From Spirochaetia bacterium (GTDB lineage Bacteria; Spirochaetota; Spirochaetia; PWKH01): 12,694 nt of DNA. The notes below the pieces were generated by a model that saw only the letters and a list, made by a program, of their open reading frames with translations, did no database searches and had not been told where the DNA came from. This document shows, one piece after another, positions 6,394 to 12,561 of the stretch (within the stretch, counting starts at the first letter, position 1; every line of letters begins with the position of its first letter). Made by a program: the position numbers and the translations under genes. The stretch is from NCBI GenBank assembly GCA_007128345.1, contig SKXS01000022.1:1-12694 (forward strand). The letters are read 5' to 3'.

Positions 6394-7368
6394 ATGACCG
6401 ACGCGGTTCATCAACACACCCCCATGTACATGATTACGGGGTTCTTAGGCTCAGGCAAGACCTCAGTGCTGGGAAGTCTGCTTTCGCACTTCCGCGGCAG
6501 ACGTGTCGGGTTGATCATCAATGAATTTGGACAAGTCAGTATCGACGGCACCCTCCTTCAGGCTGAGGAGGGAGGGGGCATCGTCACACGTGAGCTAAAC
6601 GGGGGCCAGATATTCTGCAGCTGCCTGTCAGGATCTTTTGTAGATACCGTATCCGAATTCAAGGACCTGGGCCTTGATGCCCTCTTCATCGAAACCTCAG
6701 GCCTGGCAAAGCCCTCAGCGCTGCTCGAGGTGATTTCCTTGGCGGAACGTAGAAGCGAAGGCAAATGCACCTACGGCGGCATGCTGTGCGTAATCGACGC
6801 ACAGCGGCACCTTGTGCTCTCCCAGACCCTCATGACACTGGAGGAGCAGATCGTCTACAGCGACCGCTTCATCGTCAACAAGGCAGATCTTGCAGACAGT
6901 GATACACTGAATCAGATAGTCACCTCAATCCACGTGCTCCGTCCAGGCGCATGGATTCTCACCGCCACCTACGGAAAGGTTCCCCTGGAGGTGCTCTCCT
7001 TCACCCCTGATACCAATCGACTTGCCCAGGTGTCTTCCCAGCGTTACGCGGGGTGGCAAAGTCCGGGACGGCCGAAGGCCTTTGTGCTGGTCCCCAAGGG
7101 GCCCGCATCACGCAGGAGTATCGAGAAGTTCCTCAGGGAAGCATCCCAGTCATGCTACCGTATGAAGGGCTACCTGGATACCACTGAAGGAATGCTGCTG
7201 TACGTGAGCGCATCAGGGTCCCAGTTGGAGATATCAGAGGTCAGCGCGCATCCGCATGGGCTGCAGCTGGGTCTGGTATGTATTCAGGATGCGCAGAAGC
7301 CAGGGGACCGGGTGTTTCCCTCCCGCTGGCGTCTGCTCACCGGTGTCGCCGTATCTGTGAGAACGTAA
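6394..7368 (+). CDS. CobW/YjiA-type G3E GTPase, putative metallochaperone, with altered CxCC motif
   Basis: The 324-residue protein begins directly with a G3E P-loop, GFLGSGKT (16-23), followed by INEFG (42-46), ETSGLAKP (100-107) and the guanine-specificity motif NKAD (162-165). The C-terminal third is the shorter CobW-C-like region. G3E GTPases insert or deliver metals or cofactors (CobW for cobalt/cobalamin, ZNG1/YeiR for zinc, MeaB-related proteins for B12 enzymes). The usual GCxCC metal-binding motif is replaced by GQIFCSC (71-77), leaving Cys75 and Cys77. It starts 9 nt after the methyltransferase stop, with GGGGG as ribosome binding site overlapping that stop. A role in loading zinc into the UroD domain, or in handling the corrinoid during repair, fits the context but is inferred. 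Confidence 0.88.
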   Translation: MTDAVHQHTPMYMITGFLGSGKTSVLGSLLSHFRGRRVGLIINEFGQVSIDGTLLQAEEGGGIVTRELNGGQIFCSCLSGSFVDTVSEFKDLGLDALFIETSGLAKPSALLEVISLAERRSEGKCTYGGMLCVIDAQRHLVLSQTLMTLEEQIVYSDRFIVNKADLADSDTLNQIVTSIHVLRPGAWILTATYGKVPLEVLSFTPDTNRLAQVSSQRYAGWQSPGRPKAFVLVPKGPASRRSIEKFLREASQSCYRMKGYLDTTEGMLLYVSASGSQLEISEVSAHPHGLQLGLVCIQDAQKPGDRVFPSRWRLLTGVAVSVRT

Positions 7369-7377
7369 GGACCGCTT

Positions 7378-8067
7378 ATGGACGTAACCTATGAAAACGG
7401 CATTACAGCAATACGCATCCGCTTCGTCCCTTCGTTTCCACGCTTTTCCAAGCGGATCGGACTTGATCATGTCCCTGAGCTGTCAGGAGTAGCTGAAGAG
7501 CTCTTTGCATCGGCATCACGCATGCTGATTCCCGTGAGCATCCACAGGACCGCGTATATTCAGGAGCACCAGAGTGAACAGGATATACACAGGGTAACCG
7601 TTGAAGGCCGGCAATTCAGGGGCAAGGCGTTAGGGGCCCTTGACGATGTGCATCGGGTGTTTCCGTACATCGCCTCCTGCGGAAACCAGATGGAGTCCTT
7701 TGACAGCTGCTCTGTTGATATGATCGCCCCCTATTGGCTGGAGGAGCTCAAGCTTCAGGCACTCATGCAGGCGAGGGATACTCTGATGCACTACGTCCGT
7801 GAGACCTACCGCCTGCAGCGTGTGCAGAGTCTGAATCCAGGCTCAGGGAATACCGACATCTGGCCGGTAGAGGAAAACCACGGAATCTTTTCCCTGCTGG
7901 GTGGAGGAGATGCGGCGGGGGTACGGCTGACTGAGAGCTCCCTGATGATCCCGGCGAAGTCCGTTTCAGGCATGCTGTTCAGCTCCATCAAGCACTACGA
8001 CAGCTGCGAGCACTGCGAACGGGAGCACTGCCCGGACCGCAGGGTCCCTTTTACGCATAGACTTTAA
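7378..8067 (+). CDS. Stand-alone MetH-activation-domain-like protein
   Basis: This 229-residue protein resembles the C-terminal reactivation domain of cobalamin-dependent methionine synthase, as a free protein. The key segment is RLTESSLMIPAKSVSGM (183-199), which parallels the MetH stretch running from the SAM-binding Arg and ESFAM motif to the SGxYF signature. SLNPGSG (151-157) and IFSLLGG (170-176) precede it. In MetH this domain binds S-adenosylmethionine and supports reductive remethylation of inactive Co(II). Here it probably does the same, or docks a reductant, for the corrinoid protein at 4337. The C-terminus adds CEHCEREHC (Cys210, Cys213, Cys218), which MetH lacks and which could bind metal or an Fe-S cluster. 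It is the last gene of the operon, 9 nt after the GTPase with AAGGA overlapping that stop, and it overlaps the convergent FAD gene by 4 nt. Confidence 0.8.
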   Translation: MDVTYENGITAIRIRFVPSFPRFSKRIGLDHVPELSGVAEELFASASRMLIPVSIHRTAYIQEHQSEQDIHRVTVEGRQFRGKALGALDDVHRVFPYIASCGNQMESFDSCSVDMIAPYWLEELKLQALMQARDTLMHYVRETYRLQRVQSLNPGSGNTDIWPVEENHGIFSLLGGGDAAGVRLTESSLMIPAKSVSGMLFSSIKHYDSCEHCEREHCPDRRVPFTHRL

Positions 8068-9350
8068 TCCAAAACTTCAAGTATGCCGGATGATGCACGG
8101 ATGCCGCTTGCCCATGCGGCAGTGATACCCCTGCTGGTGCCCGCTCCATCCCCGGCAAAGAACATGGAATCAAGCACACGGAAATGGTTATCAAGGTATG
8201 TGGGCTTGTTCGCATACAGCTTGATCTCAGGGTAGTAGATGATCGTGCTTGGGTGGAGCACCCCGGGTACGATGGTGTCCAGGTGTTTCATGGACTTCCA
8301 GATTGCCCTGAGAATACGCGCAGGAACAGCAAGGCTGATGTCTCCGGGGCAGCATGTAGGCAGCGTCGGCGGAAAGTCATAGAGGTCATGGTTGAAGTCC
8401 GTATGTTTTGAACGCCTTCCCAGACGGTAGTCGCCTACCCGCTGCATGAGGGGCTTGCCTCCCCCGAGGAGCATTGCCTGGAGCGAGAGCTGCTCAGCAA
8501 ACTTCTGCCCGCTGGCCAGCGGTTCGGTGAGGCCTACAGTTTTCAGCATGGCAAAGTTCACCATGCCGTTCTCCTTCCCTTTGACCGCAGCGTACGCGTG
8601 GCCGTTTACTGAGTAGTAGGTCTCCCCGTAGCTGGTGGAGCATTTCTCCTGCACCACATGGGCATTGCCGCTGTTTGTGCAGAACGTACGTACCTTATCG
8701 GGGAAGGAGAACTTCGGGTCATAATAGTCCCGGACGATCGGGTAGTGGTCAATACGTGTTTCCACCCGGACCCCGATATCCACAATATTATCCAGATAGG
8801 GAATGCCGTGGGCATCCATAATCTTCTGGAGGAAGCGGAAGCCCTGCCGTCCCGGCGCTATAAGAAGAGCTCCATAGGATATGTCCCTGAGATTCGTCTG
8901 CACCAGCCGATGTGCAGCATCAACGGTGCGCACCTGTTCATGCAGCGACAGGTCCACATCGCGACGCTGCAGTTCCCCAAGCAGCTGTTTTATGAGCTTC
9001 ACTCCGCCGTCAGTACCCAAATGGGTCTGGGATACCTCAAGAAGAGACACTCCCAGCCTGTCAGCCCGCTCCTGGTACACTTGCAGGTTATGTTTAGGGA
9101 GTATTTCAGGTTTGAGAAATGCAGCCACCTTGTCCAGGTGCTTTTCTGCGACTTCCTGCGTCCAGTACTCCAAGGGGAATCCGATGGGAAAGGTGAAGTT
9201 CATCTTACAGTCGTTGCGCATCCCTCCGGAGGAATACCGCTGTTTGTCGATAATGAGTACTGAACATGCTGGTTTTCTTTCAGTAATCTCAAAGGCAGCT
9301 CCCAGACCTGCAGGGCCGCTGCCCACGATGACCACATCATATGCATCCAT
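8064..9350 (-). CDS. FAD-dependent oxidoreductase, COG2509-like
   Basis: From the ATG at 9350 the protein has 428 residues and opens with a dinucleotide-binding fold: DAYDVVIVGSGPAGLGAAFE, with GxGPAG at 10-15. It ends with a second FAD-contact motif, FFAGDGAGTSRGITAAWASG, typical of the 'uncharacterised FAD-dependent dehydrogenase' family. A GGMRNDCKMNF segment follows the first fold, as in that family. No membrane segment is seen, so it should be a cytosolic flavoprotein; its substrate is unknown. The frame stays open upstream to 9527, but that extension would overlap queH and lacks a conserved fold, so the ATG directly before the FAD motif is chosen. A TAGAAT -10 box sits just upstream and there is no clear ribosome binding site. 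A link to the corrinoid operon is possible only through its convergent position, and I would not assume it. Confidence 0.88.
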   Translation of the reverse strand: MDAYDVVIVGSGPAGLGAAFEITERKPACSVLIIDKQRYSSGGMRNDCKMNFTFPIGFPLEYWTQEVAEKHLDKVAAFLKPEILPKHNLQVYQERADRLGVSLLEVSQTHLGTDGGVKLIKQLLGELQRRDVDLSLHEQVRTVDAAHRLVQTNLRDISYGALLIAPGRQGFRFLQKIMDAHGIPYLDNIVDIGVRVETRIDHYPIVRDYYDPKFSFPDKVRTFCTNSGNAHVVQEKCSTSYGETYYSVNGHAYAAVKGKENGMVNFAMLKTVGLTEPLASGQKFAEQLSLQAMLLGGGKPLMQRVGDYRLGRRSKHTDFNHDLYDFPPTLPTCCPGDISLAVPARILRAIWKSMKHLDTIVPGVLHPSTIIYYPEIKLYANKPTYLDNHFRVLDSMFFAGDGAGTSRGITAAWASGIRASSGILEVLD

Positions 9351-9360
9351 GGCGGGATGT

Positions 9361-9389
9361 ATTCTACCTTGTCCTGATGAAGTGTGCAA
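9361..9389 (-). promoter_or_regulatory. Promoter of the FAD oxidoreductase gene
   Basis: On the minus strand TTGCAC (9389-9384), a 17-nt spacer and TAGAAT (9366-9361, 5 of 6 to consensus). The -10 ends 10 nt before the ATG, predicting a 5' leader of only a few nucleotides. It is back-to-back with the queH promoter, the two -35 boxes being 11 nt apart. Confidence 0.5.
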
Positions 9390-9400
9390 CCGCTTGAACG

Positions 9401-9429
9401 GTGACAAACCCGGGTGATTGAGATATGAT
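9401..9429 (+). promoter_or_regulatory. Promoter of queH, likely leaderless
   Basis: GTGACA (9401-9406, 5 of 6), a 17-nt spacer and TATGAT (9424-9429, 5 of 6) form a good sigma70-type promoter. The ATG of queH begins 7 nt after the last base of the -10 box, the usual position of the transcription start, so the mRNA may begin with its AUG. The absence of a properly spaced Shine-Dalgarno sequence agrees with this. Confidence 0.55.
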
Positions 9430-9435
9430 GGAATT

Positions 9436-9975
9436 ATGGAACATACGGGAATCCTGCTGCATGCGTGCTGTGCTCCTTGTTCGAGCGCGTCGCTTGAGCA
9501 GCTGCTGGAAACGGGGTACTCCCCCACTGTCTACTTCGCAAACTCCAACATATTTCCCTATGAAGAATTCCTCAAGCGCGAATCATACACCCGGGAGCTC
9601 TGCTCATCCTGGAACATCCCCTTCATAAGCGAACCATGGAATCATGCGCAGTGGCTCGATGCCGTCGAGCACCGCAGCAATGATCCGGAAGGCTCTCGCC
9701 GGTGTCTGCTGTGCTTCACCTATAACCTGGGCTTGGCAGCAGTAAAAACGAAGTCGATGCTCCTGCATCAGTTCACTACAACCCTTGCACTCAGCCCCCA
9801 TAAGTCCTTCCCTCAGCTCATGCAGGCAGGCTCAGCATATGCATCGTTTATACCCGTCGACTTTAAGAAAAAGGGGGGATTCCAGAGGAGCATTGAGCTT
9901 TCCAGAAAGTACGCACTGTATCGGCAGCGCTACTGCGGCTGCGAGTACAGCTTCAAGGCATCTTCCAGCAGCTAA
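9436..9975 (+). CDS. queH: Epoxyqueuosine reductase QueH
   Basis: The 179-residue protein carries the full cysteine signature of QueH (DUF208): HACCAPCS (Cys11, Cys12, Cys15), RRCLLCFTYNL (Cys90, Cys93) and YRQRYCGCEYS (Cys167, Cys169). SNIFPYEEF, TTTLALSPHKS and DFKKKGGFQRSIELS also match the family closely. QueH reduces epoxyqueuosine to queuosine at the wobble base of GUN-anticodon tRNAs, the last step of queuosine synthesis. It uses a [4Fe-4S] cluster next to another iron and replaces the cobalamin-dependent QueG. The ATG at 9436 is chosen because the conserved region starts within 10 residues and a strong -10 box lies directly upstream. An in-frame TTG at 9418 would fall inside the promoter. 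Its 3' end overlaps the convergent NDK-like gene by 4 nt. Confidence 0.95.
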   Translation: MEHTGILLHACCAPCSSASLEQLLETGYSPTVYFANSNIFPYEEFLKRESYTRELCSSWNIPFISEPWNHAQWLDAVEHRSNDPEGSRRCLLCFTYNLGLAAVKTKSMLLHQFTTTLALSPHKSFPQLMQAGSAYASFIPVDFKKKGGFQRSIELSRKYALYRQRYCGCEYSFKASSSS

Positions 9976-11153
9976 AGGGACTGCAGGTAGCTGGTTATAA
10001 TATCACTGCAGTTATTCTCTTGGATTTTAACGATGCTCATTTCTCGTTCTGCATTGGCAAGAGAGTCAGATGCATGGGCAGTATTGACCATGATGTTTTG
10101 TCCAAAGTCTCTTCGTACCGTTCCCCCAGGAGCCTTGGTCGGGTCGGTTGGACCGAGGACCTCACGTATCCTTTGCACCGCATCTTCTCCTTCATAGATC
10201 AGCGCCATGCTCTTCACCCGTCCCGGGTAATCGCGCTCCTCAACCGGACAGGTATCGGGTCTGCATCCCGACATAAACTCAAGCACCTGGTAGAACTGAT
10301 CCACCGAAAGCTGCACCCCGAGGCTCTTTGTAAGCATCTCGTACATTTCATCGCCGAGCTGCACGTTGAAGTCCTTTTCCAGGCTTTTCTTTGCCTGCTG
10401 GCCGTATATAGGCGAGAGCTTACGCACCAGCATATCCTTCAGCGGCCCGTAGAATTCCATAGCCTGGTTCAGGCTCATACGCTGCACCTTGCAGCTGATG
10501 ATCCTGAGGCCCGTCCTGCTGAACATGTCGATGATCGTCCCGGGACGCGAGCTGGCGTACCTCCAGTTGTCAGGCTTAATAATTACCAGCGTACGTTCGA
10601 TCCGCTCGGGATTCTTGTAGGTCATGTTTGTAATAATATTGGGCTCATCCTTAATGAAGTCGGCAATCATCCGCATATGCTTCAATGAAGTTTTTGTCTG
10701 CCTGGGTATGAGCACCGCCGGTTCAAAGTAGACCACTTTTTCAGGATTATCATAGGCGGTAAAGTAGTCGGCATAGGTGTCGCGGATGGTCTCTCCTGTG
10801 GTTGACTCGAGGGTAAGCTGCTCGTTGTGGAGCGGACCTGCAATATCGGATATGCGTGAGCACGCATCTTCTCCACGGAACAGGAGCATAAGCACCCGGT
10901 GCCGCCTTCCGCCGCTCGGAGAAAACGACTGAAGGATGTAGTCAGACAGCAGCCGGCCCCCCTTCGGGTTATCTCCCTCATACGTATGGTACACCGACTC
11001 AGCATAGTGGCGGGCAAACTCCGCAGATGGGGCAAACATCTGTGCTCCCACCAGTTCGAGATTCAATCGTGAAAGCAGACGGGCGATCACTCCTCCGGTT
11101 CTGCTCTTGGCTATAGTGTACGGGGTAACCAGTACGTACGACAACTGATCCAT
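9972..11153 (-). CDS. Two-domain nucleoside-diphosphate-kinase-like protein
   Basis: The 393-residue protein is about 2.5 times the length of an ordinary NDK and contains two related halves. The C-terminal half (about 186-372) has the NDK landmarks: ERTLVIIKPD (Lys193), LIYEGEDAVQRIREVLGPTD, GGTVRRDFG (343-351) and NTAHASDS, where His360 matches the phosphohistidine of NDK. It also carries an insertion of roughly 70 residues (about 245-312) before the EGEDA motif. The N-terminal half (1-~155) keeps the layout (YVLVTPYTIAKSRTGGVI, LLFRGEDACSRI, TTGETIRDTYADY) but has Thr10 in place of the lysine and no HGSDS-type histidine, so it is probably non-catalytic. NDKs phosphorylate NDPs using ATP; whether this protein does so is untested. 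GAGGAG lies 10 nt before the ATG, and a consensus-like promoter lies further upstream. Confidence 0.8.
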   Translation of the reverse strand: MDQLSYVLVTPYTIAKSRTGGVIARLLSRLNLELVGAQMFAPSAEFARHYAESVYHTYEGDNPKGGRLLSDYILQSFSPSGGRRHRVLMLLFRGEDACSRISDIAGPLHNEQLTLESTTGETIRDTYADYFTAYDNPEKVVYFEPAVLIPRQTKTSLKHMRMIADFIKDEPNIITNMTYKNPERIERTLVIIKPDNWRYASSRPGTIIDMFSRTGLRIISCKVQRMSLNQAMEFYGPLKDMLVRKLSPIYGQQAKKSLEKDFNVQLGDEMYEMLTKSLGVQLSVDQFYQVLEFMSGCRPDTCPVEERDYPGRVKSMALIYEGEDAVQRIREVLGPTDPTKAPGGTVRRDFGQNIMVNTAHASDSLANAEREMSIVKIQENNCSDIITSYLQSL

Positions 11154-11203
11154 TGTTGATGACTCCTCAAAGCATGGTACCCCGTGAATTCCGAGGCTTC
11201 AAA

Positions 11204-11232
11204 AGCATAGCGCAGCAGAGGACCTCTGTCAA
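11204..11232 (-). promoter_or_regulatory. Sigma70-type promoter of the NDK-like gene
   Basis: On the minus strand TTGACA (11232-11227, perfect), a 17-nt spacer and TATGCT (11209-11204, 4 of 6). The expected start near 11197 gives a leader of about 44 nt that contains the GAGGAG ribosome binding site. This shows the gene need not depend on read-through from the solute-binding protein gene upstream. Confidence 0.65.
11216..11228. promoter_or_regulatory. 13-nt perfect inverted repeat in the NDK-like promoter spacer (candidate operator)
   Basis: CAGAGG-A-CCTCTG has perfect 6-bp arms around one base. It lies between the -35 and -10 boxes and touches the -35, so a bound protein would block RNA polymerase. 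No regulator is identifiable. Confidence 0.4.
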
Positions 11233-11249
11233 TGTCGATACTTTGAAGT

Positions 11250-11277
11250 CACGCCCCTTCCCAAGGGAAGGAGCGTG
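11250..11277 (-). terminator. Strong hairpin 13 nt after the solute-binding protein gene; terminator-like but without a T-tract
   Basis: CACGC and GCGTG form the base, then one mismatch, then CCTTCCC and GGGAAGG, forming a stem of up to 12 pairs with a very tight loop. It starts 13 nt beyond the stop of the solute-binding protein gene on the minus strand. The following bases (ACTTCAAAG) contain no T-run, so it may be a factor-dependent terminator, an mRNA 3'-stabilising structure, or a protein site. Confidence 0.45.
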
Positions 11278-11290
11278 AGATACTGGGGTA

Positions 11291-12481
11291 CTACATATTG
11301 GCGAGCCAGAAGTCCATCACATCGGGAATCAGGTCAAAGAGCCTGGGATCTTCATAGAGGTAATTATATTCGATGATGGGTGAAAATGGTTCCGGCGGGT
11401 CAATATCTGTTCTGACCGGGAAGTTGCCAGGCACATGCCAGGGATCAAATCCGATCATGTTCTCACCGGGACTTCCGCCAAGCAGATGCTTAATCAGCAG
11501 TTTGGCAGCATTAGGGTGGGGCGCAAATGCAGCCATGGGAATGGAGTTTTCATACGCATACCCGGCAAACGGTTCCAGGTCCCAGAGAATATCAAACTGA
11601 TATCTTCCGCTGAGTACATCCCGGTAATTGGACGATGTGATCTGTCCTACAGGGGGGCCGCCCGGCTGTCCGTGCTGGGCTACCGAGTCGAGGACGTCCC
11701 GGCTGCCACTTCGCAGCTGCATTCCGTTGTTCAGCAGCCGCTTAATAAGTTCGTATCCCGCATTTGCAGTGGTTAGTCGGATAGGTGTCCCGAACACCTT
11801 CTGGTAGTCAGCGGCCAGCTCATCAGCATGGAGTACAAATGCTGCAAGCCAGTTGAGTGATTCTGAAGACCGCATAGGATCACGAATGACGATTTTATTT
11901 CTCCATTCATGCGTGGTCAGTTCCCAGATGCTCGTAATTGGCGGCTCATCATATGCTGCATCGCTGTATGCCATCACTACTGAACCGAACCGGTGCGAAA
12001 GAAGGGGTTCACGGAACTGGAGCGGTATCAGGGGCATCAAATCAGTAGGCACGTAGTTGACCACCACCTGGCGCTCAATGAGATCCAGTGCGGTGGAATT
12101 GACCGCAGCAGTCAGGATCACGTCGACATTCCTAATGTTCGCTTCGGCTTCCCGGTTTATCTTTTCGAGTATCTCAACGCCCGACAGGTTGTAGGCTTCA
12201 ACTTGAATTCCAGGGAAAAGCTCTTCAAACGATGCTGCACCGTCAAAGATTCTGCTGGTGCTTGCATATATGACTACCTTGCCCTCTTTCTTGGCTGCTT
12301 CATAGATAGCATTCCAGTCTTCAACCTCAGGCTGATACGGACCAATCTGAGCATCCCGCTGCCATTGTTCATAAGCGCCTAGATCAGCAACTGAACGCTC
12401 CTGTCCTCCGGCTGACCACATCGGCAGCGTTGCAAAAATAAACAGGGCACTCAGTATCCAGATTCCATACGTGCGACTCAT
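11291..12481 (-). CDS. Periplasmic ABC-transporter solute-binding protein (iron(III)/FbpA-like group)
   Basis: The 396-residue protein starts with a Sec signal peptide: a hydrophobic core IWILSALFIFATLPMW, then SAGGQE as the likely cleavage region. There is no cysteine, so it is not a lipoprotein. The mature part has the layout of family-1/8 extracellular binding proteins: EAAKKEGKVVIYAST near the N-terminus, FEELFPGIQVEAYN, NVDVILTAA, and late FAPHPNAAKLLIKHLL. These features resemble Fe(III)-binding FbpA/AfuA proteins, although related proteins bind putrescine, thiamine, phosphonates or sugars, so the ligand stays open. AGGAGG sits 8 nt before the ATG, behind a near-consensus promoter. No permease or ATPase follows: the next gene downstream is the NDK-like gene. 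Partners may lie beyond the right edge or elsewhere in the genome. Confidence 0.88.
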   Translation of the reverse strand: MSRTYGIWILSALFIFATLPMWSAGGQERSVADLGAYEQWQRDAQIGPYQPEVEDWNAIYEAAKKEGKVVIYASTSRIFDGAASFEELFPGIQVEAYNLSGVEILEKINREAEANIRNVDVILTAAVNSTALDLIERQVVVNYVPTDLMPLIPLQFREPLLSHRFGSVVMAYSDAAYDEPPITSIWELTTHEWRNKIVIRDPMRSSESLNWLAAFVLHADELAADYQKVFGTPIRLTTANAGYELIKRLLNNGMQLRSGSRDVLDSVAQHGQPGGPPVGQITSSNYRDVLSGRYQFDILWDLEPFAGYAYENSIPMAAFAPHPNAAKLLIKHLLGGSPGENMIGFDPWHVPGNFPVRTDIDPPEPFSPIIEYNYLYEDPRLFDLIPDVMDFWLANM

Positions 12482-12489
12482 AGCGCAAT

Positions 12490-12495
12490 CCTCCT
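12490..12495 (-). promoter_or_regulatory. Consensus ribosome binding site of the solute-binding protein gene
   Basis: AGGAGG on the minus strand with an 8-nt spacer to the ATG at 12481. Together with the promoter it predicts high expression, as usual for periplasmic binding proteins. Confidence 0.75.
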
Positions 12496-12532
12496 TTTAC
12501 CTATGTCTCGTGCTGATTTATACAGCTGAGAA

Positions 12533-12561
12533 ATTATACGTCCGCCAGAGGAATATGTAAA
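12533..12561 (-). promoter_or_regulatory. Strong sigma70-type promoter of the solute-binding protein gene
   Basis: On the minus strand TTTACA (12561-12556, 5 of 6), a 17-nt spacer and TATAAT (12538-12533, perfect). Transcription should start near 12526, giving a leader of about 45 nt. The AT-rich run directly upstream (12562 onward) would act as an UP element. Confidence 0.7.

Noticed and set aside
8658..9263. A 201-codon plus-strand open frame opposite the FAD gene
   Set aside because: There is no family resemblance, and the minus strand carries conserved FAD-protein sequence throughout.
9351..9527. N-terminal extension of the FAD oxidoreductase to an upstream start at 9527
   Set aside because: The extra 59 residues precede the FAD motif without any fold signature and would overlap the queH coding region and both promoters.
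10020..10688. A 222-codon plus-strand open frame opposite the NDK-like gene
   Set aside because: It has no recognisable motif or ribosome binding site, and the opposite strand encodes clear NDK motifs.
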